12,475 bases of DNA, taken from Candidatus Pacearchaeota archaeon (GTDB lineage Archaea; Nanobdellota; Nanobdellia; Pacearchaeales; GW2011-AR1). The DNA is taken from positions 1 through 12,475 of the forward strand of contig WJLC01000011.1 in NCBI GenBank assembly GCA_014728745.1, written 5' to 3'. A program made the translations under genes and the position numbers. Of this stretch, positions 4,414 through 12,475 are shown in pieces. Position 1 is the first letter of the stretch, and every line of letters starts with the position of its first letter. The notes under the pieces were generated by a model, which worked only from the letters and a program-made list of their open reading frames with translations, made no database searches and was not told where the DNA came from.

Positions 4414-7400
4414 ATGGTCAAGGACAACAAACATCTTATAGTAAAAAACTACTTGCAAAACCATTCACTTGTAGAATCAAATATTACTTCTTTTAATAAT
4501 TTCATAGAACAAAGAATGCAGGAGATTGTTGAAGAAGTCTCTGAAAATATGAGTGGAGATGATTTTGAAATTACTTTGGGAAGAATAGAAGTAGGAAAGC
4601 CAGAAGTAATAGAGGCTGACGGAAGCTCTTCCTTGATAACCCCTACTGAGGCAAGATTAAGAGATTTAACATATTCAGCCCCAGTAAAAATGGAGCTTAC
4701 TGTTAAAAAAGAAGACCAAGTTGATTCTGAAGTTGTAGACATTGGAAATATTCCTGTAATGGTTAGGAGCAAGATATGCAATACATCTGGATTATCTAAA
4801 GAAGAATTAATTGAAAAAGGTGTTGACCCAATGGATCCAGGCGGTTACTTTATTATCAACGGAAATGAGAGAGTTATGATTATGGCTGAGGATCTAGCAG
4901 AAAACAGACCATTCATTGAGACAAATAAAAAAGACAATCTAACTTTGAGAGTTTTCTCATTAAAAGGAACTTACAGAATCCCAACAACGATTAAAGAGGA
5001 TAAAGAAGGTGTTTTTAGGCTTACTTTTTCAAGGTTCAGAGAAATGCCAATGGTGGTTATCTTAAAGGCTCTTGGATTAACAAAAGAATCAGATATTTCT
5101 AAATACATAGGAAAAGAAACAGACAGTGTTATTGTTAATTTGTATGAATTTGTAAACATTGCAAGCCAAGAAGATGCAATGATGCACATTGCTGATACAA
5201 CTAATCTTCAAGGAACTAAAGAAGAGATATTAGAAAGAGTTGAAAAGAGAATTGACTCTTATCTTCTTCCTCACATTGGTGTTGAGAAAAAGGATAGGAT
5301 GCAGAAAGCAATCACACTATGTAAACTTCTTAAAAAATTTCTAATTGCAAAGGAAAATCCAGGGTTAAAAACAGATAAGGATCATTATGCTAATAAGAGA
5401 GTTAGGCTTTCTGGAGATTTGCTTTCAAGTCTTTTCAGAGTAAATTTAAGAATACTCTTTAGGGATCTGCAGTACTCATTGCAAAAATCTGCAAAAAGAA
5501 AGAAATTCTATTCAATAAAGACATTGGCAAAGTCTACTTTGTTCAGTCACAGAATAAAATCAGCTCTTGCTACTGGAAGTTGGATTGGACAGAGAAAAGG
5601 AGTTACTCAAAACATGGACAAGACAAATTATCTTGCCACAATATCACAACTTCAGAGAGTTTCAAGTATGCTTCCTTCAGATCAGGAAAATTTCATGGCT
5701 AGGACACTTCATCCAACACATTACGGAAGATTCTGCCCTATTGAAACCCCTGAGGGAACAGAAATTGGTCTAAGAAAAAATCTTTCAATACTTTCAAGAG
5801 TATCAACAAGAGTTAATTTAAACAAAGATAATTTTGTAAAAGGTTTAGAAGGATGGGGTCTGAAAAAAGAAGGTGTAGAAGGAAGTGATGTATTTTACAA
5901 TGGAATGTTTATAGGAAGCGTTGAAAACCCTGAGGAATTTGTGAAAACAGTCAAGTCAAAAAGAAGAGAAGGGCTTTTACCAATGGAATTAAACATAAGA
6001 AACAATTCTAAATTAAGAGACATAATAATCTCAACTGAGCCAGGAAGGGCACTAAGACCTTTAATTATTGTAGAAAATGGAGCTTCCAAGCTTAAAAACG
6101 AGCATCTTATTCAATTAGAACAAAATCAAATAACTTGGAATGACCTGGTTAAAAAAGGAATAATAGAATATCTTGATGCTGCTGAAGAAGAAAATGCCCT
6201 TGTTGCATTATATGAAGAGGAACTTAATGAGAAGCACACTCATCTTGAAATTGATAGTATGGACTTATTTGGTGTTGTTACAAGCCTAGTTCCTTATGGA
6301 AATCACGACCAGAGTTCAAGATTAAACAGAGGAAGCAAGACTCAAAAACAGGCACTAGGATTATATGCTGCTAATTATTTAAGCAGGTTAGATACGGATG
6401 TCTCAGTTCTTCAATATCCTCAAAAACCAATTGTTAGAAGTTTTGTCTATGACACTCTTGAAACCTATCCTGCAGGTCAGAATCTAACAGTTGCTATTAT
6501 GACTTATGAAGGTTACAACATGGAAGATGCATTAGTATTCAATAAAGGTTCAATCCAGAGAGGTGTTGGAAGAAGTTTTTACTTCAGGCCATATAATGCT
6601 ATTGAGATAAATTATGCAGGTGGATTACAGGATGAAATAGGAATTCCTGAAAAAGACACTTCTGGGTACAGAACAGAAGAAACATACAGACACCTTGAAA
6701 AAGACGGAATAATCTATCCAGAGGCAGATGTTGATGAAGGAGAAGTATTAATTGGTAAGATGTCTCCTCCTAAGTTCTTATCTGAGGCAAGGGAAATATC
6801 AGTAAAGACAAAAAAAGAATCATCAATCACATTAAGACAAGAAGAGCAAGGAGTTGTTGATGCAGTTTTCATAACTGAAGATGAAGAAGGAAACAAGGTT
6901 GTTCAAGTTAAAACAAGAGATCAAAGAATTCCTGAATTAGGAGATAAGTTTGCTACTGCTCATGGTCAAAAAGGTGTTATTGGGGCAATAATTCCTGAAG
7001 AAGATATCCCATTTACTTCAAGAGGTATAAAGCCTGATGTTTTATTCAATCCTCACGGACTTCCAAGTCGTATGACTGTAGGTTATTTGCTAGAATTGCT
7101 TGCAGGAAAAGTTGGATGTTTAAAAGGAGAGGTTGTTGACGGAACTTCATTCTCAGGAGAAAGCAAAAGAGATTTAGAAGACCAATTAAAAGAGCTTGGA
7201 TTTAGTTATGATGGAAAAGAGACAATGTATGATGGAGTTACTGGAAAAAGATTAAAATCAAAGATTTTTGTTGGAAACCTATATTATTTGAAATTAAAAT
7301 ACATGGTTGCGAATAAAATGCATGGAAGAGCAAGTGGAAAAGTTGCATTATTAACTAGACAACCTATTGAAGGAAGAGCAAGAGGTGGAGCTCTTAGATT

Positions 7401-7671
7401 AGGAGAAATGGAACAACAAGCACTAGTTGCTCACGGAGCCTCATTATTGCTTAAAGAAAGATATGATGCTGATAAAGTAACTCTTCCTATATGCACTGAA
7501 TGCGGAGCAATAGGGATTGAAGATAAGATAAGAGAAAAGTCTTTTTGTCCTATATGCGGAAGCGAGAGCATAGAGCCAGTTGAAATGTCTTATGCATTTA
7601 AACTGCTTGTAGAAGAGCTACAGGGATTACATATTCACAGTAAATTCACATTAAAAAACAAATACGAATAA
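4414..7671 (+). CDS. rpoB: DNA-directed RNA polymerase subunit B (Rpo2, unsplit)
   Basis: Second-largest catalytic subunit, 1085 aa in one chain; methanogens and some other archaea split it into B'' and B'. Visible landmarks are the protrusion/lobe region at the N-terminus (GGYFIINGNERVMI), RTLHPTHYGRFCPIETPEGTE from residue 430, NMEDALVFNKGS at 702-713, and GDKFATAHGQKG at 843-854. The last includes lysines of the active centre. LRLGEMEQQALVAHGA replaces the usual RFGEMERD motif of archaea and eukaryotes. The NQSPRN-like motif reads HDQSSRLN. A zinc ribbon with Cys1027, Cys1030, Cys1045 and Cys1048 precedes the C-terminal clamp anchor (SYAFKLLVEELQGLHIHSKF). It begins 50 nt after rpoH and ends one base before the rpoA ATG, so rpoB and rpoA are surely co-transcribed. 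Confidence 0.97.
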   Translation: MVKDNKHLIVKNYLQNHSLVESNITSFNNFIEQRMQEIVEEVSENMSGDDFEITLGRIEVGKPEVIEADGSSSLITPTEARLRDLTYSAPVKMELTVKKEDQVDSEVVDIGNIPVMVRSKICNTSGLSKEELIEKGVDPMDPGGYFIINGNERVMIMAEDLAENRPFIETNKKDNLTLRVFSLKGTYRIPTTIKEDKEGVFRLTFSRFREMPMVVILKALGLTKESDISKYIGKETDSVIVNLYEFVNIASQEDAMMHIADTTNLQGTKEEILERVEKRIDSYLLPHIGVEKKDRMQKAITLCKLLKKFLIAKENPGLKTDKDHYANKRVRLSGDLLSSLFRVNLRILFRDLQYSLQKSAKRKKFYSIKTLAKSTLFSHRIKSALATGSWIGQRKGVTQNMDKTNYLATISQLQRVSSMLPSDQENFMARTLHPTHYGRFCPIETPEGTEIGLRKNLSILSRVSTRVNLNKDNFVKGLEGWGLKKEGVEGSDVFYNGMFIGSVENPEEFVKTVKSKRREGLLPMELNIRNNSKLRDIIISTEPGRALRPLIIVENGASKLKNEHLIQLEQNQITWNDLVKKGIIEYLDAAEEENALVALYEEELNEKHTHLEIDSMDLFGVVTSLVPYGNHDQSSRLNRGSKTQKQALGLYAANYLSRLDTDVSVLQYPQKPIVRSFVYDTLETYPAGQNLTVAIMTYEGYNMEDALVFNKGSIQRGVGRSFYFRPYNAIEINYAGGLQDEIGIPEKDTSGYRTEETYRHLEKDGIIYPEADVDEGEVLIGKMSPPKFLSEAREISVKTKKESSITLRQEEQGVVDAVFITEDEEGNKVVQVKTRDQRIPELGDKFATAHGQKGVIGAIIPEEDIPFTSRGIKPDVLFNPHGLPSRMTVGYLLELLAGKVGCLKGEVVDGTSFSGESKRDLEDQLKELGFSYDGKETMYDGVTGKRLKSKIFVGNLYYLKLKYMVANKMHGRASGKVALLTRQPIEGRARGGALRLGEMEQQALVAHGASLLLKERYDADKVTLPICTECGAIGIEDKIREKSFCPICGSESIEPVEMSYAFKLLVEELQGLHIHSKFTLKNKYE

Positions 7672-7672
7672 A

Positions 7673-10600
7673 ATGAAAAAACAAGTAAGCAAGAAAGTAG
7701 GAGAAATAAGGTTTGGACTGTTGAATCCGAGTCAAATCAAGAAATTATCTGTTGCAAAAATAGTAACTCCTGAATTATATGATATTGATGGATATCCAGT
7801 AGATGGAGGATTAATGGATTTAAGACTTGGTGCAATAGACCCAGGAGTAAGATGTAGAACATGTGGTGGAAGATTAAAAGAATGTTTAGGACATCCTGGA
7901 AGCATAGATCTTGCAAGACCTGTTATTCACTTAAAATACATCTCATTAATAGAATCTGGATTGAGAAGCTTTTGCCATGAATGTGGAAAATTACTTCTTG
8001 GAGAGAAAAAGCTTAAGAGATACAAAAAAAGAAGTAAGAGATTGAAGAGAGCAAAAGACAGAAAAAAATGTCCTCACTGTGATGCAAGACAAGAAAGAGT
8101 TAGATTAAAGAAACCAACGAGCTTTTACAGAGGCAAGAAAAGAATATTTCCTATAGAGATAAGAGATCTTTTAACTAAAATACCTGATGAAGAATTAGAA
8201 AAAGTAGGGATTGACCCAAAAAGCACAAGACCTGAATGGGCTATATTAACATCTTTGCTTGTTCCACCAGTAACTGTAAGACCTAGTATTATACTTGAAA
8301 GCGGTGAGAGAAGTGAAGATGACTTAACTCATAAATTATCAGATATAATAAGAGCAAATCAGAGACTTTGGGAAAATCTTAATGCAGGAGCACCTGAAGT
8401 TATTATAGAGGATTTATGGGATTTACTTCAATTTCATGTCACAACATTCTTTGACAATAGTGTCTCTAAAATACCTCCTGCAAGGCATAGAAGTGGACAG
8501 CCACTAAAAACAATTACTGAGAGAATCAAAGGAAAAGAAGGAAGGATAAGAAAGAATCTTGCTGGTAAAAGAGTTAATTATTCGTCTAGAACAGTTATTT
8601 CTCCTGATCCAGCAATTGGAATAAATGAAGTAGGTGTTCCTTATGAGATTGCAACAGTTGTAACATCTGCAGAAACAGTTAATGATCTTAATATTAACAA
8701 ACTAAAGGAATTAATAAAAAAAGGAAGTGAATATCCTGGAGCAAATTATGTTATAAGGCCAGACGGCAAGAGAAAGAAAATAACAGAAGAATTAAAGGAA
8801 GAGATAATTGAAGAGCTTGAACCAGGCTACAAGGTTGAAAGACATTTGCAGGATGGAGATGTTGTTCTTTTCAACAGACATCCAAGTCTTCACAAAGGAA
8901 GCTTAATGGCTCATTTTGTTAAAGTTCTTCCTGGAAAAACTTTTAGATTACACCCAGCAGCAGCTGCACCTTATAATGCAGATTTTGATGGGGATGAAAT
9001 GAATGTTCACTGTCCTCAGAATGAAGAGGCAAGAGCTGAATCAAAAGTTCTTTTAGATGTTAAAAGCAATTTGATTTCTCCAAAGAACAATACTAATTTA
9101 ATTGGATGCATTGCAGATGCAATAACTGGAAATTATTTGATTGGAGAGGATGAACTTGATGGAGATTATGCGAACCAACTACTTTACAAATCTGGAATGA
9201 CTGCAGACATTACTAAGAAAAACATTTCAGGAAAGGAATTATTCTCAAAACTTATTCCTAAGGAAGTTAACTTTTCAAACGACTCTTTCACAATAAAGAA
9301 AGGAGAAATTGAAAAAGGAATAATTGACAACAATGCATTTGGTGACGAGGATGGAGACTTAGTTAAAGAAATAGATAAAGAGCTTGGAAGAGCAAAAACT
9401 TTTGATACTATTAAAGAAGTTTTCAAATTAGGAATTAATTACCTTAAAGATAGAGGAATAACAATCTCTGTAGAAGATTTGGACCTGAAGCAGGATGTAA
9501 TAGATGAAGGAGATAAGATTGTTAAAAAGGCTGAAAAGAAAGCACAAGAGATTATTGATGATTACAATAAAGGAAAAACTGAACTAATACCAGGTAAAAG
9601 CGCTGAAGAATCAAGAGAAATAAGGATTTTGCAGACTCTTAATGAAGTTAGAACTAAGATTGGTTCAATTGTAGGTAAAAAATTCCCTAAGGAAAACCCA
9701 GTAAATAACATGATTAATTCTGGAGGTGGAGGAAACATACTTAACATAACTCAGATGGCTTCAACTGTTGGACAGCAGGCTCTTATGGGAAAAAGAGTTG
9801 ACATAGGATACAATCAAAGAACATTATCTTTCTTTGAGAGAGGAGATTTAAGCCCTGCTTCAAGAGGTTTTATCAAAAGTCCTTTTATCAAAGGATTAAG
9901 ACCAGATGAATTCTTTTTCCAGGCAATGACTGGTAGAGATTCACTTATGGATACAGCTCTTAGAACTCCTAAATCAGGTTATTTGTACAGAAGATTAGCA
10001 AATGCACTGCAAGATATTAAGAAAGAATACGATGGAACTGTGAGAGACAGCAACAACAACATTATCCAATTTCAATATGGAGAAGATGGAAGAGACATTT
10101 CTAAGCTTCACATAAAAGATTCAGAAATTGACAGTGGTGAGGCAGTAGGAATTGTAACTGCTCAGAGTTTTGGTGAAAGCTCAACACAGATGGTTCTAAA
10201 CACATTCCATATGGCAGGTGTTTCAGAGATGCAGGTAACTTCAGGATTGCCTAGACTTATAGAAATATTTGATGCTAGAAAGAATCCTTCATCTCCAAAA
10301 ATGGAAATCCATCTTAATAGTGATTATGACAATGAAAAAGATGCAAAGACAGTTGCTGAAAAAATAAAAGAAATCACACTAAAAGAAGTTTCTTCTGAAA
10401 TTGATTTGAATTTTTCAGATAAGAGAATAGAGATTAAAATTGACAACCAGGGATTAAGACAAGCTCATGTTGGAGTTAAAACAGTAGTTGACAGGTTGAA
10501 AAAGCTAAAATACGACGCTAAAACAAGTTCAAAAGGAATAACAATTAATGCTGGAGACAAAAGCTTTAGAGAGATATACAAGCTAAAAGAAAAACTAAAG

Positions 10601-11170
10601 AATACAATCATCTCAGGCGTGAAAGGGGTTCAGCAAACACTTGTTGTAAAGAGGGGAAGAAATTTTGTTGTTATCACTTTAGGAAATAATGTAAAGGATG
10701 TTATAAAGCTCAAAGAAGTTAACCCAGATAAAACAATAAGTAATGATCTTTATGAAATGGCAGAGGTGTTTGGAATAGAAGTTGCTAGGCAAATCATAAT
10801 TGATGAAGTTTCTGAGACTCTTGATGGTCAGGGATTGAATATTGATATAAGGCACTTGAAGCTTATTGCAGATGCAATGACTAACACTGGAAATGTCAAG
10901 GGTGTTACAAGAATGGGAATAATTGCTCAAAAAGATTCAATACTTGCAAGAGCCACATTCGAGACTCCAATAAGGCAATTTGTGAATGCTTCTATAAAAG
11001 GAACTGGAGACAGATTAACTTCAGTTGTAGAAAATATTATATTGAACCAGCCAATTCCAGTGGGAACAGGGCTTCCTGGACTTTTAGTTCAGATTATTGG
11101 TGCATTGGAAAAGAAGGATAAGGATAAAAAGACTGCCAAGCACGAAATAGTTGAAGAGACTAAAAGATAA
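7673..11170 (+). CDS. rpoA: DNA-directed RNA polymerase subunit A, A' and A'' fused in one chain
   Basis: Largest catalytic subunit, 1165 aa. The A' part holds the clamp zinc sites Cys61/Cys64/Cys71/His74 and Cys101/Cys104/Cys133/Cys136. It also carries RKNLAGKRVNYSSRTVISPD and NRHPSLHKGSLMAH. The metal-binding NADFDGDEMN is at 435-444, with Asp437, 439 and 441 coordinating catalytic Mg2+. The bridge helix follows (GRDSLMDTALRTPKSGY, 754-770). The A' end signature YGEDGRD (802-808) is followed after only 14 residues by the A'' signature EAVGIVTAQSFGESSTQM (from 823). The trigger loop is at about 840-850 (LNTFHMAGV). The C-terminal part has the usual A'' features (MAEVFGIEVARQIIIDE, DIRHLKLIADAMT, SVVENIILNQPIPVGTG) and a charged tail. 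Split archaeal A' plus A'' together are usually about 100 residues longer. The gene starts one base after the rpoB stop. Confidence 0.96.
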   Translation: MKKQVSKKVGEIRFGLLNPSQIKKLSVAKIVTPELYDIDGYPVDGGLMDLRLGAIDPGVRCRTCGGRLKECLGHPGSIDLARPVIHLKYISLIESGLRSFCHECGKLLLGEKKLKRYKKRSKRLKRAKDRKKCPHCDARQERVRLKKPTSFYRGKKRIFPIEIRDLLTKIPDEELEKVGIDPKSTRPEWAILTSLLVPPVTVRPSIILESGERSEDDLTHKLSDIIRANQRLWENLNAGAPEVIIEDLWDLLQFHVTTFFDNSVSKIPPARHRSGQPLKTITERIKGKEGRIRKNLAGKRVNYSSRTVISPDPAIGINEVGVPYEIATVVTSAETVNDLNINKLKELIKKGSEYPGANYVIRPDGKRKKITEELKEEIIEELEPGYKVERHLQDGDVVLFNRHPSLHKGSLMAHFVKVLPGKTFRLHPAAAAPYNADFDGDEMNVHCPQNEEARAESKVLLDVKSNLISPKNNTNLIGCIADAITGNYLIGEDELDGDYANQLLYKSGMTADITKKNISGKELFSKLIPKEVNFSNDSFTIKKGEIEKGIIDNNAFGDEDGDLVKEIDKELGRAKTFDTIKEVFKLGINYLKDRGITISVEDLDLKQDVIDEGDKIVKKAEKKAQEIIDDYNKGKTELIPGKSAEESREIRILQTLNEVRTKIGSIVGKKFPKENPVNNMINSGGGGNILNITQMASTVGQQALMGKRVDIGYNQRTLSFFERGDLSPASRGFIKSPFIKGLRPDEFFFQAMTGRDSLMDTALRTPKSGYLYRRLANALQDIKKEYDGTVRDSNNNIIQFQYGEDGRDISKLHIKDSEIDSGEAVGIVTAQSFGESSTQMVLNTFHMAGVSEMQVTSGLPRLIEIFDARKNPSSPKMEIHLNSDYDNEKDAKTVAEKIKEITLKEVSSEIDLNFSDKRIEIKIDNQGLRQAHVGVKTVVDRLKKLKYDAKTSSKGITINAGDKSFREIYKLKEKLKNTIISGVKGVQQTLVVKRGRNFVVITLGNNVKDVIKLKEVNPDKTISNDLYEMAEVFGIEVARQIIIDEVSETLDGQGLNIDIRHLKLIADAMTNTGNVKGVTRMGIIAQKDSILARATFETPIRQFVNASIKGTGDRLTSVVENIILNQPIPVGTGLPGLLVQIIGALEKKDKDKKTAKHEIVEETKR

Positions 11171-11211
11171 AATAAGATAAATCTAAACAAAATTCAGGAA
11201 TAAAAGAATTA

Positions 11212-11217
11212 TTTTTT
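11212..11217 (+). terminator. T6 run after rpoA
   Basis: ATTTTTTG lies about 40 nt after the rpoA stop, with no convincing hairpin before it. It is a good candidate for the 3' end of the polymerase operon, since the next gene has its own TATA box. Confidence 0.5.
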
Positions 11218-11235
11218 GTTGTCACTTTGATGTGA

Positions 11236-11251
11236 GGAAAATGTTTAAATA
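11236..11251 (+). promoter_or_regulatory. BRE/TATA promoter of the surface-protein gene
   Basis: TTTAAATA (11244-11251) is centred about 25 nt before ATG 11273 and preceded by purine-rich GGAAAATG, which resembles a TFB recognition element. The spacing matches that seen before rpoB and predicts a leaderless transcript. No ribosome binding site is present. Confidence 0.55.
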
Positions 11252-11272
11252 TCTTAAATACATTAATATTCT

Positions 11273-12475
11273 ATGAAAATCCTCCAGGTAGTAGCTGTAA
11301 TGGCAATAATTGCATTAGTTGCTGGATTAGGTGCCAGAACAATTATGACTGGAATGAGTATTGCTAATGAGAATAGAGGAGATAATTCTGAACAAGTTAA
11401 AATGGTAGATTCTTCTGACTCTGATAGTGGCAGTGATTCGGATTATGAAAAATCAGAACCTACAAATGTTAATGAAGTGCAGTATTTGAATATAGTTGAT
11501 GAAGGAGAGTCCAAAAGCTCTGGTGGTGGGGGTGGAGGAGACTCTGAAGATAATAATGAGGAGGATGAATCAATTCAAGATCTTTGTTCTAGTGATTCTG
11601 ACTGTCCTGACGATGGAAATCCTGCTACAATAGATGCTTGCAGAGAGTGTATTTATGATGAAACTCATACAAGAAAAGAATGTGTTCATGTTCAACCTAA
11701 TTTATACGGGCAAGTAGTTGATGCAGAAAAAGGAACAGCACTGAATGGAGTAAATGTTTCTATTTATAATAATAGTAAATTTGATATCTTCACAGGAGAG
11801 GGAAATTATAGTAGTCTTGTTCCTAAGGAAAATCCTGATGCAGTGAGTGATGGCAATGGAACCTACGGGATGTTTGTTGATCCTGAAAATTCCTATCACA
11901 TGGTTATGCAGGGAAGTGATGAAAAGGAATTTGATATTAATATAACCTCAAGAAGTGCATCTATGTCAAATAATTCAATAATTCTTCCAGAAGATGGACA
12001 CATAAAGGTTTACTTTGAAAAAGCTTCTGCTGCTTTGAAATCTGATTTGTATATTAATTTTACAAATGGGACTTCTAAACTCTTAATTGAAAAAAGCAAT
12101 GTTGGGCAAGCAGTTTATCTTAATGACACACTATACAATGAAGGTACTGAAATAAAGTTCCACATTAATGTTGACGGCTCTCCTTGGTCAAGACTAAGAA
12201 ACAATGGATATTCATCATACAATCATTCTTCAGACAGCAAATACTGCCAGGTTGAAAGAGTTGACTTAGATACTTGGAGATTGCATTTTGAGGATTTGCC
12301 TGATTGGTGGACTCCTGACTGGGATTTTAATGATGCTGTTGTGTTAGTTGATATTGTTAATGCAAGCACAGGGAATAGCTCAAACCAGGAGGTTAATGAT
12401 AATGATTGTGATAATGATGGAATTGTAAACTGGCTTGACTACAATGACAGTGAATGTGATTTTGGAGAAGAAAAC
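11273..12475 (+). CDS. Secreted, acidic multidomain surface protein with DUF4114-like domain (3' partial)
   Basis: The frame is open from ATG 11273 to the window edge (401 codons). Residues 4-21 are hydrophobic (LQVVAVMAIIALVAGLGA), a signal peptide or N-terminal anchor. An Asp/Ser/Glu-rich linker follows (about 32-103), including SDSDSGSDSD and six glycines at 84-89. A Cys module (Cys105, 111, 123, 126, 137) resembles the DDGNPCTxDxC repeats of surface proteins, with Ala118 in place of one cysteine. Residues about 143-235 (LYGQVVDAEKGTALNGVNVSIY) look like a carboxypeptidase-regulatory-like beta-sandwich. Residues about 276-362 end in FEDLPDWWTPDWDFNDAVV, the ED...DFND signature of DUF4114. 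A calcium-loop-like DNDCDNDGIVNWLDYNDSEC follows (376-395). Many N-x-S/T sequons suggest glycosylation. Likely an envelope or adhesion protein; the exact role is unknown. Confidence 0.85.
   Translation, partial: MKILQVVAVMAIIALVAGLGARTIMTGMSIANENRGDNSEQVKMVDSSDSDSGSDSDYEKSEPTNVNEVQYLNIVDEGESKSSGGGGGGDSEDNNEEDESIQDLCSSDSDCPDDGNPATIDACRECIYDETHTRKECVHVQPNLYGQVVDAEKGTALNGVNVSIYNNSKFDIFTGEGNYSSLVPKENPDAVSDGNGTYGMFVDPENSYHMVMQGSDEKEFDINITSRSASMSNNSIILPEDGHIKVYFEKASAALKSDLYINFTNGTSKLLIEKSNVGQAVYLNDTLYNEGTEIKFHINVDGSPWSRLRNNGYSSYNHSSDSKYCQVERVDLDTWRLHFEDLPDWWTPDWDFNDAVVLVDIVNASTGNSSNQEVNDNDCDNDGIVNWLDYNDSECDFGEEN

Noticed and set aside
5567..5773. Plus-strand overlapping frame in rpoB (also 1909-2109 in nrdD)
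   Set aside because: Out-of-frame shadows of conserved polymerase and reductase sequence, without recognisable domains or start signals.
1..12475. CRISPR array, insertion sequence, rRNA or defence island
   Set aside because: No regularly spaced repeats, transposase motifs, terminal inverted repeats or rRNA sequence were seen on either strand.

Overview
The window is AT-rich and lysine-rich and reads as an archaeal chromosome segment. The markers are an archaeal/eukaryotic-type RNA polymerase (Rpo H, B and a fused A'/A''), TATAAA-like boxes about 25 nt upstream of several starts, and almost no strong Shine-Dalgarno sites. Short proteins, compact gene junctions and the divergent polymerase suggest a small-genome DPANN lineage (Woesearchaeota/Pacearchaeota-like). 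That placement is inference, made without a database search.

Region 1 (1-3305) is a nucleotide-reduction operon on the + strand. It holds the 3' part of nrdR (ATP-cone repressor), nrdD (anaerobic class III ribonucleotide reductase), a 43-codon ORF not previously called, and nrdG (radical-SAM activase). The main discovery is that the long nrdD reading frame stops after its zinc ribbon and before the glycyl-radical loop. The loop (CEVYSRVVGYLRP, radical Gly17) lies 43 nt downstream in its own +1-shifted ORF with its own ATG. That ORF ends in a GTGA overlap with the possible GTG start of nrdG. The reductase therefore appears to be made as two polypeptides, or to have been broken recently. Short tandem repeats lie exactly at the break.

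Region 2 (3259-3998) starts with the decayed C-terminal remnant of a dUTPase, which overlaps the end of nrdG. A thioredoxin gene (active site CMPC) with its own TATA box follows, then a tRNA-Lys(UUU). Region 3 (3993-4150) is a short intergenic stretch with three small, partly overlapping inverted repeats and a promoter-like box.

Region 4 (4151-11170) is the RNA polymerase operon rpoH-rpoB-rpoA. RpoB is one unsplit polypeptide. RpoA is a fusion of A' and A'', which most archaea encode separately, with a very short junction. Its trigger loop carries residues that recall eukaryotic Pol II. The ribosomal and nusA genes that often follow rpoA'' in archaea are absent here.

Region 5 (11171-12475) has a poly-T terminator and a TATA box. 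A partial gene running off the right edge follows, missed because it lacks a stop inside the window. It encodes an exported, acidic, sequon-rich surface protein with a Cys-rich module, a carboxypeptidase-regulatory-like domain and a DUF4114-like domain.
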